Made by a program: the position numbers and the translations under genes. Below, piece by piece: positions 16,824 to 25,737 of a DNA stretch of 64,000 bases. The notes under the pieces were generated by a model that did no database searches, was not told where the DNA came from, and saw only the letters and a list, made by a program, of their open reading frames with translations. The first letter of the stretch is position 1, and every line of letters starts with the position of its first letter. Source of the stretch: G963666705 sp963666705 (lineage in GTDB: Bacteria > Pseudomonadota > Alphaproteobacteria > CADEGL01); the NCBI GenBank assembly GCA_963666705.2, contig CAXXKO010000030.1:1-64000 (forward strand), written 5' to 3'.

Positions 16824-17945
16824 ATGACTCTTACTCGCAAGATCACGCGACGGAAGGTACTGAAGGGTGCCGCCGCCTTGGGCGGTGGCGCCGTGGCCGG
16901 CACGATCGGCGCACCGATGATCTGGGCGCAGACCATGCCGACCTCGATCAATGTCGGGGCCTGGGGCGGCCTCTATGGCGAGATGATCCACGGTGGTGTC
17001 GGCGAATCGTTCGAGGCCGAGACCGGCGTCAAGATCAACTACGTCCGCGGCGGCGATTCGGCCAAGCTCACCCAGATGCGCGCCGAGAAGGGGCACCAGA
17101 CCCTGGACGTGGTCTATTGGACGCCGACGGCGGCTTCGATCATGGCGCGGGAGCTGGACGAGGTCGTGCCTATCGCCGAGAAGGCGGACCTGATCCCGAA
17201 CATGGCGGAGCTCTCCGAATCGAGCCTCGACCCGGCGATCTGGAGCAACTACGGCCTGCCGCCATGGACCTACGCCTGGACCCTGGTCTACCGCACCGAC
17301 CGTATCGACGAGGCGGCCGCCAGCGCCATCGACAGCTGGGACGTCATCCTCGACGACGCCTACAGCCAGCGCGTCGGCTGGCCGAACATCAACTGGGGCA
17401 ACGGCTGGGGCCTGTGCACCCTGGCCATGATGCGCGGCGCGGGCACGGTCGAGTCGGGCAAGCCGCACGACGTTCAGCCCGGCTGGGACCTCCTGGAGCA
17501 GTTCAAATCCCAGGTCCTCAAGTTCTACGACGGCGACGGCGAGGCCGAGCAGCTGCTGCGCTCCGGCGACACCTGGATCACCATCCGCTCGACCTTTGAG
17601 AACAGCCTGTTCCGGAAGAGCGGCCTGCCGGTCAACGCCTTCACCTCGCTGAAGGAGGGCATGGCGGCCACGAACGAGGCGATCAGCATCATCCGCACCG
17701 GGGACAAGGCGCGCGAGGACATGGGAGCGATCTATCTCAACCATGCCCTGTCGCGGCAGGCCCAGGCCAAGCTGGCCACCTTCTTCGTCACCCCGATCAA
17801 TACGACCGTCGAGCTGCCGCCGGAGTTGGCCGCACAGCTCCTGACCCGGGAGGAGGTGGACGCCATGAACCACTTCGACTGGCTGTGGATGGGCGAAATG
17901 CTCGACCCATGGACCGAGCAATGGGCCAAGGCGCTGGCCAGCTGA
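16824..17945 (+). CDS. Periplasmic substrate-binding protein, PotD-like (Tat-exported)
   Basis: This 373-residue extracellular solute-binding protein begins with a twin-arginine leader (RRKVLKGAAALGGGAVAG), predicting folded export through Tat with cleavage near residue 35. The mature N-terminus SINVGAWGGLYGEMIHG and the later NINWGNGWGLCTLAM and TWITIRSTFENS fit the PotD/spermidine-type binding-protein fold. It delivers ligand to the permeases encoded just upstream. An RBS-like GAAGGGAGG precedes the ATG. The stop is followed by a small GAATCC/GGATTC hairpin. Confidence 0.88.
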   Translation: MTLTRKITRRKVLKGAAALGGGAVAGTIGAPMIWAQTMPTSINVGAWGGLYGEMIHGGVGESFEAETGVKINYVRGGDSAKLTQMRAEKGHQTLDVVYWTPTAASIMARELDEVVPIAEKADLIPNMAELSESSLDPAIWSNYGLPPWTYAWTLVYRTDRIDEAAASAIDSWDVILDDAYSQRVGWPNINWGNGWGLCTLAMMRGAGTVESGKPHDVQPGWDLLEQFKSQVLKFYDGDGEAEQLLRSGDTWITIRSTFENSLFRKSGLPVNAFTSLKEGMAATNEAISIIRTGDKAREDMGAIYLNHALSRQAQAKLATFFVTPINTTVELPPELAAQLLTREEVDAMNHFDWLWMGEMLDPWTEQWAKALAS

Positions 17946-18138
17946 ATCCGGTCGGATTCGAAGGATCGCGGATAGCCGCGCCGGACGGACGAGCCTGACG
18001 CCCGGCGCGGCGTTCGCAACCCGCCCCGCGACCCGGCCTGGCCGCCGATCGCGGGACGGGGATCCATCGTAGCGGGCATCGCCGCGCCGGCCCCGCATGT
18101 GCGGGCGGTGGTGCGGCAAATTGCATGGGAGCGGACCA

Positions 18139-19218
18139 ATGCGGACGGAATCGGCGGACTACCTTCAAGCGGTCTACGCGGCCATCTGGCGCGCCCTTGG
18201 CGCCGGGGAGGAGGAGGCGGGCGACTTCGCGCGCTGCTTCGTCAAGGCCGACCTGCTGGGCAAGGAGACCCAGGGCATCGCCTGCATCCCGCTGGTCTAT
18301 CCCTGGGTGCGGGACGGCGGCGTCCGCTTCGGCCAGCCCATCGACGTGGTCAAGGAGGGCCCCAGCTTCGCCCTCGTCGATGGCAACCACGGCCCCGGCC
18401 AGGTGGTCGCCATGCGGGCCATGGAGATCGCCATGGAGAAGGCGCGCGCGGCGACGGTGGGCTGTGTCTGGGTGCGCCGGGCCAACGACTTCACCATGGC
18501 GACCAACTACGCGATCATGGCGCTCGAACACGATTATTTCGGCCTCGCCGCGTGCAACGGGGTGCCGCTCGTCGCCCCCTGGGGCGGCCGGGACCCGGTC
18601 TTCAACACCAATCCCATGGCCTTCGCCATCCCGGCGGGCGAGGAGCGACCGATCATCTACGACGGCGCCACCAGCGCCGTGTCCCACGGCCACACGGTGC
18701 TGGCGGCGCGCGACCAGCGGCGCCTGCCCGGCGACCCGCTGGTCGGCGACGACGGGCGCTTCACGGACGACCCGACCCCCCTGATCCTCGACATCTTCGA
18801 CCGCAACTCCGAGCAGCTCGGCGCCATCCTGCCGCTCGGCCCCAAGGGGTTCGCGTGGCTCATCCTGGTCGATGTTCTCTCGGGCCTCATGTCGGGCATG
18901 ACGTCGGCCAAGGCGATTCCGTTCCACCAGACCGCCGAAGACCCCTGGACCGGCGGCCAATTCCTCATGGCCGTCGACATCGCCGGCCTGGTCGATCTGG
19001 ACGAGTTCAAGGCGAAGGTCGACAAGCTGATCCGGAGCTGCAAGGGCACGCGCCTGGCCGAGGGCTTCAGCGAGATCGTCATGCCCGGAGAGCGCGCCCA
19101 GCAGATCGCCGAGCGCCGCGCCCGCGACGGCGTCCCCCTGCGGGACGAGGACTGGGCCAACGTGGAGCGAATCGCCGCCGAGGTGGGCGTCGACCTCGAC
19201 GCCCTGCGCGGGGCGTGA
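18139..19218 (+). CDS. Malate/L-lactate/ureidoglycolate dehydrogenase (Ldh2) family oxidoreductase
   Basis: A 359-residue member of the Ldh_2 family (NAD(P)-dependent 2-hydroxyacid or imine reductases such as malate, ureidoglycolate and delta-1-piperideine-2-carboxylate reductases). Conserved blocks include GNHGPGQVVAMRAMEIA, WVRRANDFTMATNYA in place of the usual SxHFG region, NTNPMAFAIP and PKGFAWLILVDVLSGLMSG. I prefer ATG 18139 (MRTESADYLQAV) because the family domain starts there. It is embedded between binding protein and ATPase genes, so it probably oxidises or reduces the imported compound or its transamination product. The change in the SHFG segment is worth noting for activity. Confidence 0.82.
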   Translation: MRTESADYLQAVYAAIWRALGAGEEEAGDFARCFVKADLLGKETQGIACIPLVYPWVRDGGVRFGQPIDVVKEGPSFALVDGNHGPGQVVAMRAMEIAMEKARAATVGCVWVRRANDFTMATNYAIMALEHDYFGLAACNGVPLVAPWGGRDPVFNTNPMAFAIPAGEERPIIYDGATSAVSHGHTVLAARDQRRLPGDPLVGDDGRFTDDPTPLILDIFDRNSEQLGAILPLGPKGFAWLILVDVLSGLMSGMTSAKAIPFHQTAEDPWTGGQFLMAVDIAGLVDLDEFKAKVDKLIRSCKGTRLAEGFSEIVMPGERAQQIAERRARDGVPLRDEDWANVERIAAEVGVDLDALRGA

Positions 19219-19257
19219 GGCCGCGGACGGCGCCCATAATCGGGGAGGTGAGCACGG

Positions 19258-20403
19258 GTGGCTGACAGCGACGCGACGATAGCGGCAGGCACGGACCCCG
19301 CGGGCGAGGGCCGCCCGGCCATCCATCTCGAGGGCCTGGTCAAACAGTACGGCGCCCTCCTGGCCGTCGATCACCTGTCCCTCGATATCCGCGAGGGCGA
19401 GTTCGTGACCCTGCTCGGGCCGAGCGGCTGCGGCAAGACGACGACACTCCGCATCATCGCCGGCTTCGTCGAGCCCGACGCGGGGCAGGTATGGCTGCGC
19501 GGCCGGGACATCACCGACGTGCCGCCGAGCAGCCGGAACATCGGCATGGTCTATCAGCAATACGCCCTGTTCCCGCATATGACGGTGTTCGAGAACGTCG
19601 CCTTCGGCCTCCGCGTCCGCCGCCTGTCGGGGGCGGAGATCAGGCGCCGGGTCCAGGCGGCGCTCGAGCTGGTCCGGCTCGAGGCGTTCGCGCGCCGCCT
19701 GCCGCGCACGCTCTCGGGCGGCCAGCAGCAGCGCGTGGCGCTGGCGCGCACACTGGTGATCGAGCCCGAGGTGCTGCTGCTCGACGAGCCGCTCAGCAAC
19801 CTCGACGCCAAGCTGCGCCGGGACATGCAGCTCGAGCTGCGCCGGCTCCAGAGTCAGCTCCAGATCACCACCGTCTACGTGACCCACGACCAGAGCGAGG
19901 CGCTGGCCATGTCCGACCGCATCGCGGTCATGAACCTCGGGCGCATCGAGCAGCTCGACGCCCCGGCCGCCCTGTATCACCGGCCGCGCACGGCCTTCGT
20001 GGCCGGCTTCATCGGCCAGGCCAACCTGCTCGAGGCAACCGTGGTCGGTACCGAAGGCGGCGCGACCCGGATCGAGGCCGGCGAGGGCTGGCAGTTGCGC
20101 ACCGCGGATTCCGACGGCCTCGCGCCGGGCGCGCGCGTGCTCGCGGTCGTGCGGCCGGAGGCCATCGGCCTCACCGGATCGCCGGTCGACGGCGCCCCCC
20201 GGGGGGAGGTGGTGGACGTGGTCTATGGCGGCGCCACGCTGCTTTACCGGATCGCCCTGGCGGGCGGCATCTCGCTTCTCGTCGAGAGCCCGAACCTGCC
20301 GGCGCGGATCCCCCTCTCGCACGGCGCCAGCGTGTGGGCGGAGGTCCCGCCCGAGGCCGTGACGCTCCTGCCCGCTGGCGCGGCGGACGTGGCGCCGGGC
20401 TGA
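19258..20403 (+). CDS. ABC transporter ATP-binding protein, PotA-like
   Basis: This 381-residue ATPase has Walker A GPSGCGKTTTL near residue 60, Q-loop in GMVYQQYALFPHMT, signature LSGGQQQR, Walker B VLLLDEPLSNLD and switch His in YVTHDQSEAL. A C-terminal TOBE-type domain (ARVLAVVRPEAIGL) places it in the MalK/PotA class. The GTG at 19258 follows GGGGAGGTGA. It closes the operon begun at 13675; its stop lies about 90 bp before an IS1380 element, which may have replaced the original downstream context. Confidence 0.92.
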   Translation: MADSDATIAAGTDPAGEGRPAIHLEGLVKQYGALLAVDHLSLDIREGEFVTLLGPSGCGKTTTLRIIAGFVEPDAGQVWLRGRDITDVPPSSRNIGMVYQQYALFPHMTVFENVAFGLRVRRLSGAEIRRRVQAALELVRLEAFARRLPRTLSGGQQQRVALARTLVIEPEVLLLDEPLSNLDAKLRRDMQLELRRLQSQLQITTVYVTHDQSEALAMSDRIAVMNLGRIEQLDAPAALYHRPRTAFVAGFIGQANLLEATVVGTEGGATRIEAGEGWQLRTADSDGLAPGARVLAVVRPEAIGLTGSPVDGAPRGEVVDVVYGGATLLYRIALAGGISLLVESPNLPARIPLSHGASVWAEVPPEAVTLLPAGAADVAPG

Positions 20404-20489
20404 GAGACGCGCCCGCGCCATCGTACAGCAGGTGGTACATCAGTTTAAAAGTCGATGGGATTGACAACCTAGTGCGATCCCACCTCGCT

Positions 20490-22165
20490 CCTATATGCTT
20501 ACTGGGAAACATATAGGCCGACATTCCCCATATACCATCCAAATTCGTGGAAATCGTACCACTTTCCCACCGCCAAGGGAACTGTATCCCCTATGCAGCC
20601 ATCCGATGGCATGATTTTGGTAATCGGCCCGCGCTTGGAAGGCCACTCGGTCATTTTTCTCGCCATCCAGACACACCTCTCCTGTCGCTTTCTCCTCGCC
20701 GTCGATTCCCTCGGCCTACGCCGGAGCGGGTCTTCGTCGCAGATCATCAATCAAGCTCAGGATTTTCCGGAACAGGTCCCTCGGCACCGCCACCTCAGCC
20801 AATTGGAACGTAACGTAGCGGCCATGTCGGACAACCTTGGCCCCGATCTTCACCAGCTTGTCGCGCAACGTCGTCATCGACCAGTGCTCCACCTCCTTCG
20901 GCAAAGCCAGTGTCCTCATGAAGTTGCCCAGATTGTAGGCCAGGGCGTGAAGCTGGAGCCGAACGGCATTGTTGCGGAACTTGCGACATGACAGACGGGT
21001 CCAGTTGATGGCGTTCTTGCCTTCCTTGATGTGCTGCTCCGCCGTGCCACGGTGATTATAGAACGCCACCACCCGCTTGGTAGGGCGCGACAGATTAGTG
21101 ACGATGAAACCGACGCGAGGAACCAGCTCGCCGGGGTGCCACTCCACTTTGGCCACGACACGGCGCTTCTTGTTCCACGATCCGGCCTGATAGCTGAAGC
21201 TGGCGTGGAAACGGCGAACATGGTCGGGCGGGCGACCGACAGGTCGCGTAAGCAGATGGGCAATGTTCCGCTGGAGAATCGCGTTCGCTTTGAGGCGGAT
21301 GACGTAGAGTAATCCCTCGGCTTCGAGATATTCGTATATCTCCGGTGAGGCGAAGGCGGCATCGCCACGAAAATACAGCCGCACCTTCCTTTCCTTATAG
21401 CGCATCACCACCGGCTCCAGAACATTCCGCCATCCGTCGGCACTGTGAACATTACCGGGGCGCAGGGAACATCTCTCCAAGTCGCCGAACTGGTTGAACA
21501 GGAATAGCGGATGGTAGCAGGTACAGCCGAAGTGACCATTGTACGCTGTTCCCTCTTGTTCGCCATGGGTCGGGCTGACGCTGCTGTCCATGTCGAGAAT
21601 GATCATCTTCGGCGGATGGCGGTCATGAACCTTGTCGATCCACACCCCGTTCATGTCGACCAAGGCTTCAACGTTCTCGTCGGTGGCCAATAGCTCCGTC
21701 TCGAAGCGTCCCATCTGGCTGGTGGAAGCGGCCTGTCTTTCGATGGCCTTGCCGCCAACAATCCAGCGCATGGCGGGATCGCGTCCCAGACGGTCGGCGT
21801 CGTTCACATCGTCATAGCCGCCAAGGCGCCCGAAAACGGACTGGCGAAACTGACCCGTCTTGCCGTGCCATCCGTTCTTGCCGGTACGGCTATCCTGGAA
21901 AACACCCTCGGCCATCTCAGTCAGGCCGAGGGCATCGTCAAGCTCCCGGTAGGCGAGCAACCCGGCGTCAGAAGTAATCTTGGAACCATGGAATTCAAGC
22001 TTCAAGCGACGGTCAAAATCGACCCGTAAACTGTCCCGTTTCGATTCACCCATCGGGTGTCCCATACCTGCTGCTCCATCAATGCATCAACATATTGATT
22101 CTTATAGCAGAATTCCCATCACGGGGCATGGAATATCGAGTTCACTTGGGAAATGGGGGATAGGA
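20490..22165 (-). mobile_element. IS1380-family element (ends approximate)
   Basis: The transposase is complete. Candidate ends are CCTATATGCTTACTGGG at about 20490 and, inward from the right, CCTATCCCCCATTTCCC at about 22165. They match only loosely and I could not find a clean target duplication, so boundaries are uncertain by tens of bases. The left 225 bp downstream of the transposase hold no gene. Confidence 0.65.
20716..22065 (-). CDS. IS1380-family transposase
   Basis: This 449-residue DDE transposase matches IS1380 in size and order: ITSDAGLLAYRELDDALGL at the N-terminus, YDDVNDADRLGRDPAMR, the first Asp in MIILDMDSSVSPTHGEQEG, the second in LYFRGDAAFASPEIYE, and the C-terminal segment with Glu in NHRGTAEQHIKEGKNA followed by NNAVRLQLHALAYNLGNF. 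ATG at 22065 or 22053 (MGESKRD) could start it. It is intact and probably active. Confidence 0.92.
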   Translation of the reverse strand: MGHPMGESKRDSLRVDFDRRLKLEFHGSKITSDAGLLAYRELDDALGLTEMAEGVFQDSRTGKNGWHGKTGQFRQSVFGRLGGYDDVNDADRLGRDPAMRWIVGGKAIERQAASTSQMGRFETELLATDENVEALVDMNGVWIDKVHDRHPPKMIILDMDSSVSPTHGEQEGTAYNGHFGCTCYHPLFLFNQFGDLERCSLRPGNVHSADGWRNVLEPVVMRYKERKVRLYFRGDAAFASPEIYEYLEAEGLLYVIRLKANAILQRNIAHLLTRPVGRPPDHVRRFHASFSYQAGSWNKKRRVVAKVEWHPGELVPRVGFIVTNLSRPTKRVVAFYNHRGTAEQHIKEGKNAINWTRLSCRKFRNNAVRLQLHALAYNLGNFMRTLALPKEVEHWSMTTLRDKLVKIGAKVVRHGRYVTFQLAEVAVPRDLFRKILSLIDDLRRRPAPA

Positions 22166-22174
22166 GTTGTGACC

Positions 22175-22360
22175 ATGGCCAAATACAGGATGACAGTCTA
22201 CAACCCTCCCGCGCCAGATCTGCCTTATCTCGCAGTCCTAATGAAGCCGGACGGGACTGCAATAGCCACGTGCTACGACACCTATGAAGAAGCGGCGGAA
22301 CATGTGGAAGAAAAGGCGCCGGGGGCAGCAGAGATTATTCTTCGAAGCAAAGATGCCTAG
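22175..22360 (+). CDS. Small hypothetical protein (61 aa)
   Basis: A 61-residue ORF from ATG 22175, preceded by GATAGGAG. The sequence (MAKYRMTVYNPPAPDLPYLA ... TCYDTYEEAAEHVEEKAPGA) is acidic near its end and looks like a compact alpha/beta domain. Its stop overlaps the next small ORF by 8 bp (ATGCCTAG), suggesting coupling. I do not recognise the family. It is the first gene of the AT-rich islet right of the IS1380 element. Confidence 0.5.
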   Translation: MAKYRMTVYNPPAPDLPYLAVLMKPDGTAIATCYDTYEEAAEHVEEKAPGAAEIILRSKDA

Positions 22361-22523
22361 AGGACGGGAGGGCGAGACGCCACCGGTCGATGTTGATGGG
22401 ACCGCGTTCACCGTCGCCAAGATGGTTGCGGGAAAAATTAAAGTTTCTACCGACGACGGTAGGGAAAAAGTCGCCCAGGAGTCGGGGCGCAAGGGAAGAA
22501 AGGCGTGGGCCCAAAATAGATGA
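22353..22523 (+). CDS. Small basic hypothetical protein (56 aa)
   Basis: A 56-residue basic ORF starting inside the stop of the preceding small gene: MPRGREGETPPVDVDG, then FTVAKMVAGKIKVSTDDGRE and a Lys/Arg-rich tail. No family is recognised. Translational coupling with the 61-residue ORF is the main argument that it is real. It converges on the three-gene minus-strand module ending at 22588. Confidence 0.4.
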   Translation: MPRGREGETPPVDVDGTAFTVAKMVAGKIKVSTDDGREKVAQESGRKGRKAWAQNR

Positions 22524-22587
22524 GCGATGAACAACGGAGCAAGGTTGCGAAATAAGTCGCAGAAAAACGATGGGACAGACCGGGAGA

Positions 22588-23253
22588 CTAGAGAATCTTT
22601 TCTAGTTCGTGAAGAAAGCTGAGATGATCATCCGTTTTCAACGGGGCTTCGGAGTAATATAGTCCCGACGAATGTAGAACCCCATCTCGGCGTTCAAATC
22701 TAAACTGACCGGGGCGGATGGTTCCTTCTGGTTGTACCTCGTTATATAGCATAACACCATAAAGTTCATATTTGGTCCTTGTCTTCCCATACGACTCCAA
22801 TATATTGCTGAGAATATTATTTAACTCATTAAACCGGTCCAATTTTTTTCCTATTTCTTTTGTACATTTTACCTCAACAATACTTTTAAATATTCTCTCT
22901 GTTGTCATAAATTCAGTGGAAATATCAAATTGTTCTTTAACTCCGTTAATAGTATCATCAATAAATCTATCCAAATCGTTACTATTTATTTTACCTTCTG
23001 CTAAAACTCCTTGATCAAAAATTTGAAATTTATCAATGACAAGGTTACTATTAAAAAATCCATGCAGGAAAGTTATTCCTGAGGTTATATCATAGTCACT
23101 CAGAACTTGTGGACCCTGTAGAAATGAATATCTATCCTCTACATAACGACACAGTCTCGCAACACGAACATTCTGATTAGAAGGTGTAGAAAATTCAATT
23201 AGACGGGCTGTCTGTGTATTTAGTATTTTGACAAGTTCCATTTCTCTACTCAC
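22588..23253 (-). CDS. Uncharacterised protein, last gene of an AT-rich three-gene module
   Basis: This 221-residue protein has strikingly AT-rich codon use compared with the flanks. The central region FQIFDQGVLAEGKINSNDLD and DRFIDDTINGVKEQF looks like an alpha/beta domain. The distal part FNELNNILSNILESYG is helical, followed by RPGQFRFERRDGVLHSSG. No signal peptide or membrane segment is seen. The start overlaps the stop of the XRE gene by 4 bp. I do not recognise a characterised family, although the central motif resembles one I have seen in uncharacterised accessory-genome proteins. Function unknown; context suggests action together with the XRE protein. Confidence 0.7.
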   Translation of the reverse strand: MSREMELVKILNTQTARLIEFSTPSNQNVRVARLCRYVEDRYSFLQGPQVLSDYDITSGITFLHGFFNSNLVIDKFQIFDQGVLAEGKINSNDLDRFIDDTINGVKEQFDISTEFMTTERIFKSIVEVKCTKEIGKKLDRFNELNNILSNILESYGKTRTKYELYGVMLYNEVQPEGTIRPGQFRFERRDGVLHSSGLYYSEAPLKTDDHLSFLHELEKIL

Positions 23254-23726
23254 ATTTGTTTTCTGAATTCTTGATGGTCATTTTCCATAAACGACCGCTC
23301 CCAGAAGTTTTCTGTTGAGGCCAAATGTTCTGCTAGAGAGTGTTCTCGTTCTTGCGGTTCATTCATTGAACGGTATAGCCAACTTACCCCACGATAATTT
23401 CGAGGGGGACGACCTAAAAGTGATCTTGATTTGGGCTCTAGTTCCTCCGCTGAAATTCCAGCCAATAAGTCGCTAATTGTTTTCATTGTCCAATTTCCAG
23501 GCGCACCAAGTAGTTTGCTTAGACGCCCTGGGTCATAGTCAATACGTCGAGCAAGCTTGGCCTGCGTCAATCCATGAGTTTCTTGACGCTCCAAGAACTT
23601 TGAAATAATAAAGTTATACAAATTATTGCGCAGACGCTCTCCCAAGTACTCAAGTTTTTCCTCGGGAATTGGAGTGTCTGTTTCTACGAGTTCAGATAGA
23701 AATGGCTCTCTCCGAAATGTAGTCAT
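23250..23726 (-). CDS. XRE-family helix-turn-helix protein, middle gene of the module
   Basis: The 158-residue protein has a Cro/CI-type HTH at about residues 50-100: ETHGLTQAKLARRIDYDPG, then RLSKLLGAPGNWTMKTISDL. The C-terminal part (RNYRGVSWLYRSMNEPQERE ... LASTENFWERSFMEN) is unique. It overlaps the upstream gene by 35 bp and the downstream gene by 4 bp, so the three are tightly coupled. XRE proteins in such modules usually autoregulate and may neutralise a partner; that role is inferred. Low GC indicates recent transfer. Confidence 0.8.
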   Translation of the reverse strand: MTTFRREPFLSELVETDTPIPEEKLEYLGERLRNNLYNFIISKFLERQETHGLTQAKLARRIDYDPGRLSKLLGAPGNWTMKTISDLLAGISAEELEPKSRSLLGRPPRNYRGVSWLYRSMNEPQEREHSLAEHLASTENFWERSFMENDHQEFRKQM

Positions 23727-24057
23727 CGATTTGTACTCCAGATATTGGGGTGTGGTTTGGAAAGAGCTTACTCCAGGCTTGTTGGCATTCTAAAATCTCC
23801 AAATGCCAGTCGATCGATCTGCTATTGCCGAGAGGTTTTTGATTTAACCATTTAACAGAGCGAGGGCGCCAATTAAGAGCTATGAACACATCAATTTCGG
23901 CAAACCGACCAAAGAGCCTAAGCCCAGGGTTTGGATCGCGACTTCGGATATCCCAGACCTCATCTTCTGGTCGGTCCAATAGACCCATGAACGCTGTTTT
24001 ATGTTGATATGGAGTTAAGGAAACTGTGATCACTTGGCCCTTCACGAAAACCTCCAA
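23692..24057 (-). CDS. Uncharacterised 121-aa protein, first gene of the module
   Basis: This short soluble protein starts MEVFVKGQVITVSLTPYQHK. Distinctive blocks are EVWDIRSRDPNPGLRLFGRF, AEIDVFIALNWRPRSVKWL and AWSKLFPNHTPISGVQIDDY. Length and context (first gene, 35-bp overlap with an XRE gene) resemble a toxin-antitoxin-like arrangement, but I see no certain RelE, HigB or other toxin motif. The protein type looks widespread in accessory DNA yet uncharacterised. The IS4 copy at 24135 lies 78 bp upstream of the start and may have displaced the native promoter. Confidence 0.7.
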   Translation of the reverse strand: MEVFVKGQVITVSLTPYQHKTAFMGLLDRPEDEVWDIRSRDPNPGLRLFGRFAEIDVFIALNWRPRSVKWLNQKPLGNSRSIDWHLEILECQQAWSKLFPNHTPISGVQIDDYISERAISI

Positions 24058-24134
24058 ATCGGCTCGTAGCCGGCCGGCTCTTCGCCCTATGCTTCGATTT
24101 TCCCATGGTCCTTGAAGAAGTGAATAGATTCCGG

Positions 24135-25459
24135 CACTAGTGTCCGGTTAACTGCGGCGGTTTTCCGGTTAGTGGGTTGTGGTTAAACGTTCTTTCGGGA
24201 TATTCGCGTGTCACCGACTTGAACTCCCGGTGTTAAGCCAGACATGCTCCTGCCTTCCCGGTCAGGAGCATGGCTCATGTATGCAGGCAAGATCGTTTTC
24301 GCCCAGGTGATCGACCATCTGCCCGTGCACAGCTTGCGCCGTTGCGTCCACCGCTACGGCGGCGATCGCAGGCTGCGAAGCTTCTCCTGCCTCGATCGGT
24401 ATCTGTGCATGGCCTTCGCGCAGCTGACCTATCGCGAGAGCCTGCGCGACATCGAGGCCTGCCTGCGCGCCCAGCACACCAAGCTCTACCACATGGGCAT
24501 CCGCGGGCGCGTCGCCCGCGCCACCTTGGCCGACGCCAACGAGAGGCGCGACTGGCGCATCCATGCCGACTTCGCCCAGGCGCTGATCCGCATCGCCCGG
24601 CCGCTCTATGCCCAAGACAGCTTCGGCCTCGAGCTCGACCACACCGTCTATGCCCTCGACTCGACCACCATCGACCTCTGCCTCGCGGTCTTCCCCTGGG
24701 CCCCGTTCCAGCGCACCAAGGCCGCCATCAAGCTCCACACCCTCTTGGATCTGCGCGGCAATATCCCAACTTTCATCCATATCAGCGACGGCCGATGGCA
24801 CGACGTGAGGGTGCTCGACGAGCTGGTCCCCGAGCCCGGCGCCTTCTACGTCCTGGACCGCGGATACATCCATTTCGCCCGCCTCCATCGCCTGAGCCAG
24901 GGCGCCGCCTTCTTCGTCGTCCGGGCACGGGCCAAGTTCCAGTTCCGCAGGATCGCGTCCCGCGCAATCGACAAGACCACCGGCCTGCGCTGCGACCAGA
25001 CCATCCGCACCGCCGGCCAGCACACCGCCACCGACTACCCGGACAGGCTCCGCCGCGTCCGATACCGCGACCCCGAGAGCGGCAAGGCCTTCACCTTCCT
25101 GACCAACAACTTCACCCTGCCGGCGCTGACCATCGCCCAGCTCTACAAATGCCGCTGGCAGGTCGAGCTGTTCTTCAAATGGATCAAGCAGCACCTGCGC
25201 ATCAAGCGCTTCTACGGCACCTCCGAGAACGCCGTCAAATCCCAGATCTGGATCGCCGTCTCCGTCTATGTGTTGATCGCCATCGTCAAGAAGCGCTTGG
25301 CTATCAACGCCAGCCTCTACACAATCCTCCAGGTCCTCAGCCTCACCGTCTTCGAAAAAACACCGCTCCTTCAATTGCTTACAAATCCAGAAACCACGAC
25401 ACCAATCCACCCCCATGCTAACCAATTGAATCTATTCGACTATTAACCGGACACTAGTG
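24135..25459 (+). mobile_element. IS4-family element (divergent copy 3), 1,325 bp
   Basis: The ends read CACTAGTGTCCGGTTAA inward on both sides. The 9-bp target AGATTCCGG is duplicated at 24126-24134 and 25460-25468. Same family as 6843-8155 but clearly diverged in sequence, so it arrived separately. Confidence 0.92.
24244..25446 (+). CDS. IS4-family transposase (divergent copy)
   Basis: A 400-residue homolog of the two near-identical IS4 transposases here. DUF4372-like start (YAGKIVFAQVIDHLPVHSL), first Asp VYALDSTTIDLCLAVFPW, second FYVLDRGYIHFARL, and YKCRWQVELFFKWIKQ for the Y-R-E-K signature; it ends NQLNLFDY. ATG 24244 gives an 11-residue extension; ATG 24277 (MYAGKIVF) matches the other copies better. 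Intact. Confidence 0.92.
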   Translation: MLLPSRSGAWLMYAGKIVFAQVIDHLPVHSLRRCVHRYGGDRRLRSFSCLDRYLCMAFAQLTYRESLRDIEACLRAQHTKLYHMGIRGRVARATLADANERRDWRIHADFAQALIRIARPLYAQDSFGLELDHTVYALDSTTIDLCLAVFPWAPFQRTKAAIKLHTLLDLRGNIPTFIHISDGRWHDVRVLDELVPEPGAFYVLDRGYIHFARLHRLSQGAAFFVVRARAKFQFRRIASRAIDKTTGLRCDQTIRTAGQHTATDYPDRLRRVRYRDPESGKAFTFLTNNFTLPALTIAQLYKCRWQVELFFKWIKQHLRIKRFYGTSENAVKSQIWIAVSVYVLIAIVKKRLAINASLYTILQVLSLTVFEKTPLLQLLTNPETTTPIHPHANQLNLFDY

Positions 25460-25702
25460 AGATTCCGGCTGAAACCAACATTGTGCGCTCAATCGGATCA
25501 CCAGGGATGGGCGGCGTAATCTCAAAGAGCCTGTTCGCAGCGACGTGAATGTTGATTTCATCTCGAATTGACATATAAGTCAACAGGTGATGGATGCAAT
25601 GGCTGATCGAACATTGACTCACAAAGGGAACGGTTAACAGACCAAATTAACCTGAGAAATTGCTTGCTAACTCGCATTTGACGGTGCGCCGAGATCGACG
25701 TG
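25460..25702. other. Non-coding gap between IS4 and IS3 elements
   Basis: About 240 bp of moderately AT-rich sequence with no supported ORF. It includes the right IS4 target copy and, at 25689-25702, the left copy of a 14-bp repeat that flanks the IS3 element. Confidence 0.6.
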
Positions 25703-25737
25703 TGTAGCGCACCCGGTTCCTTGGACACAAGTTTGTC

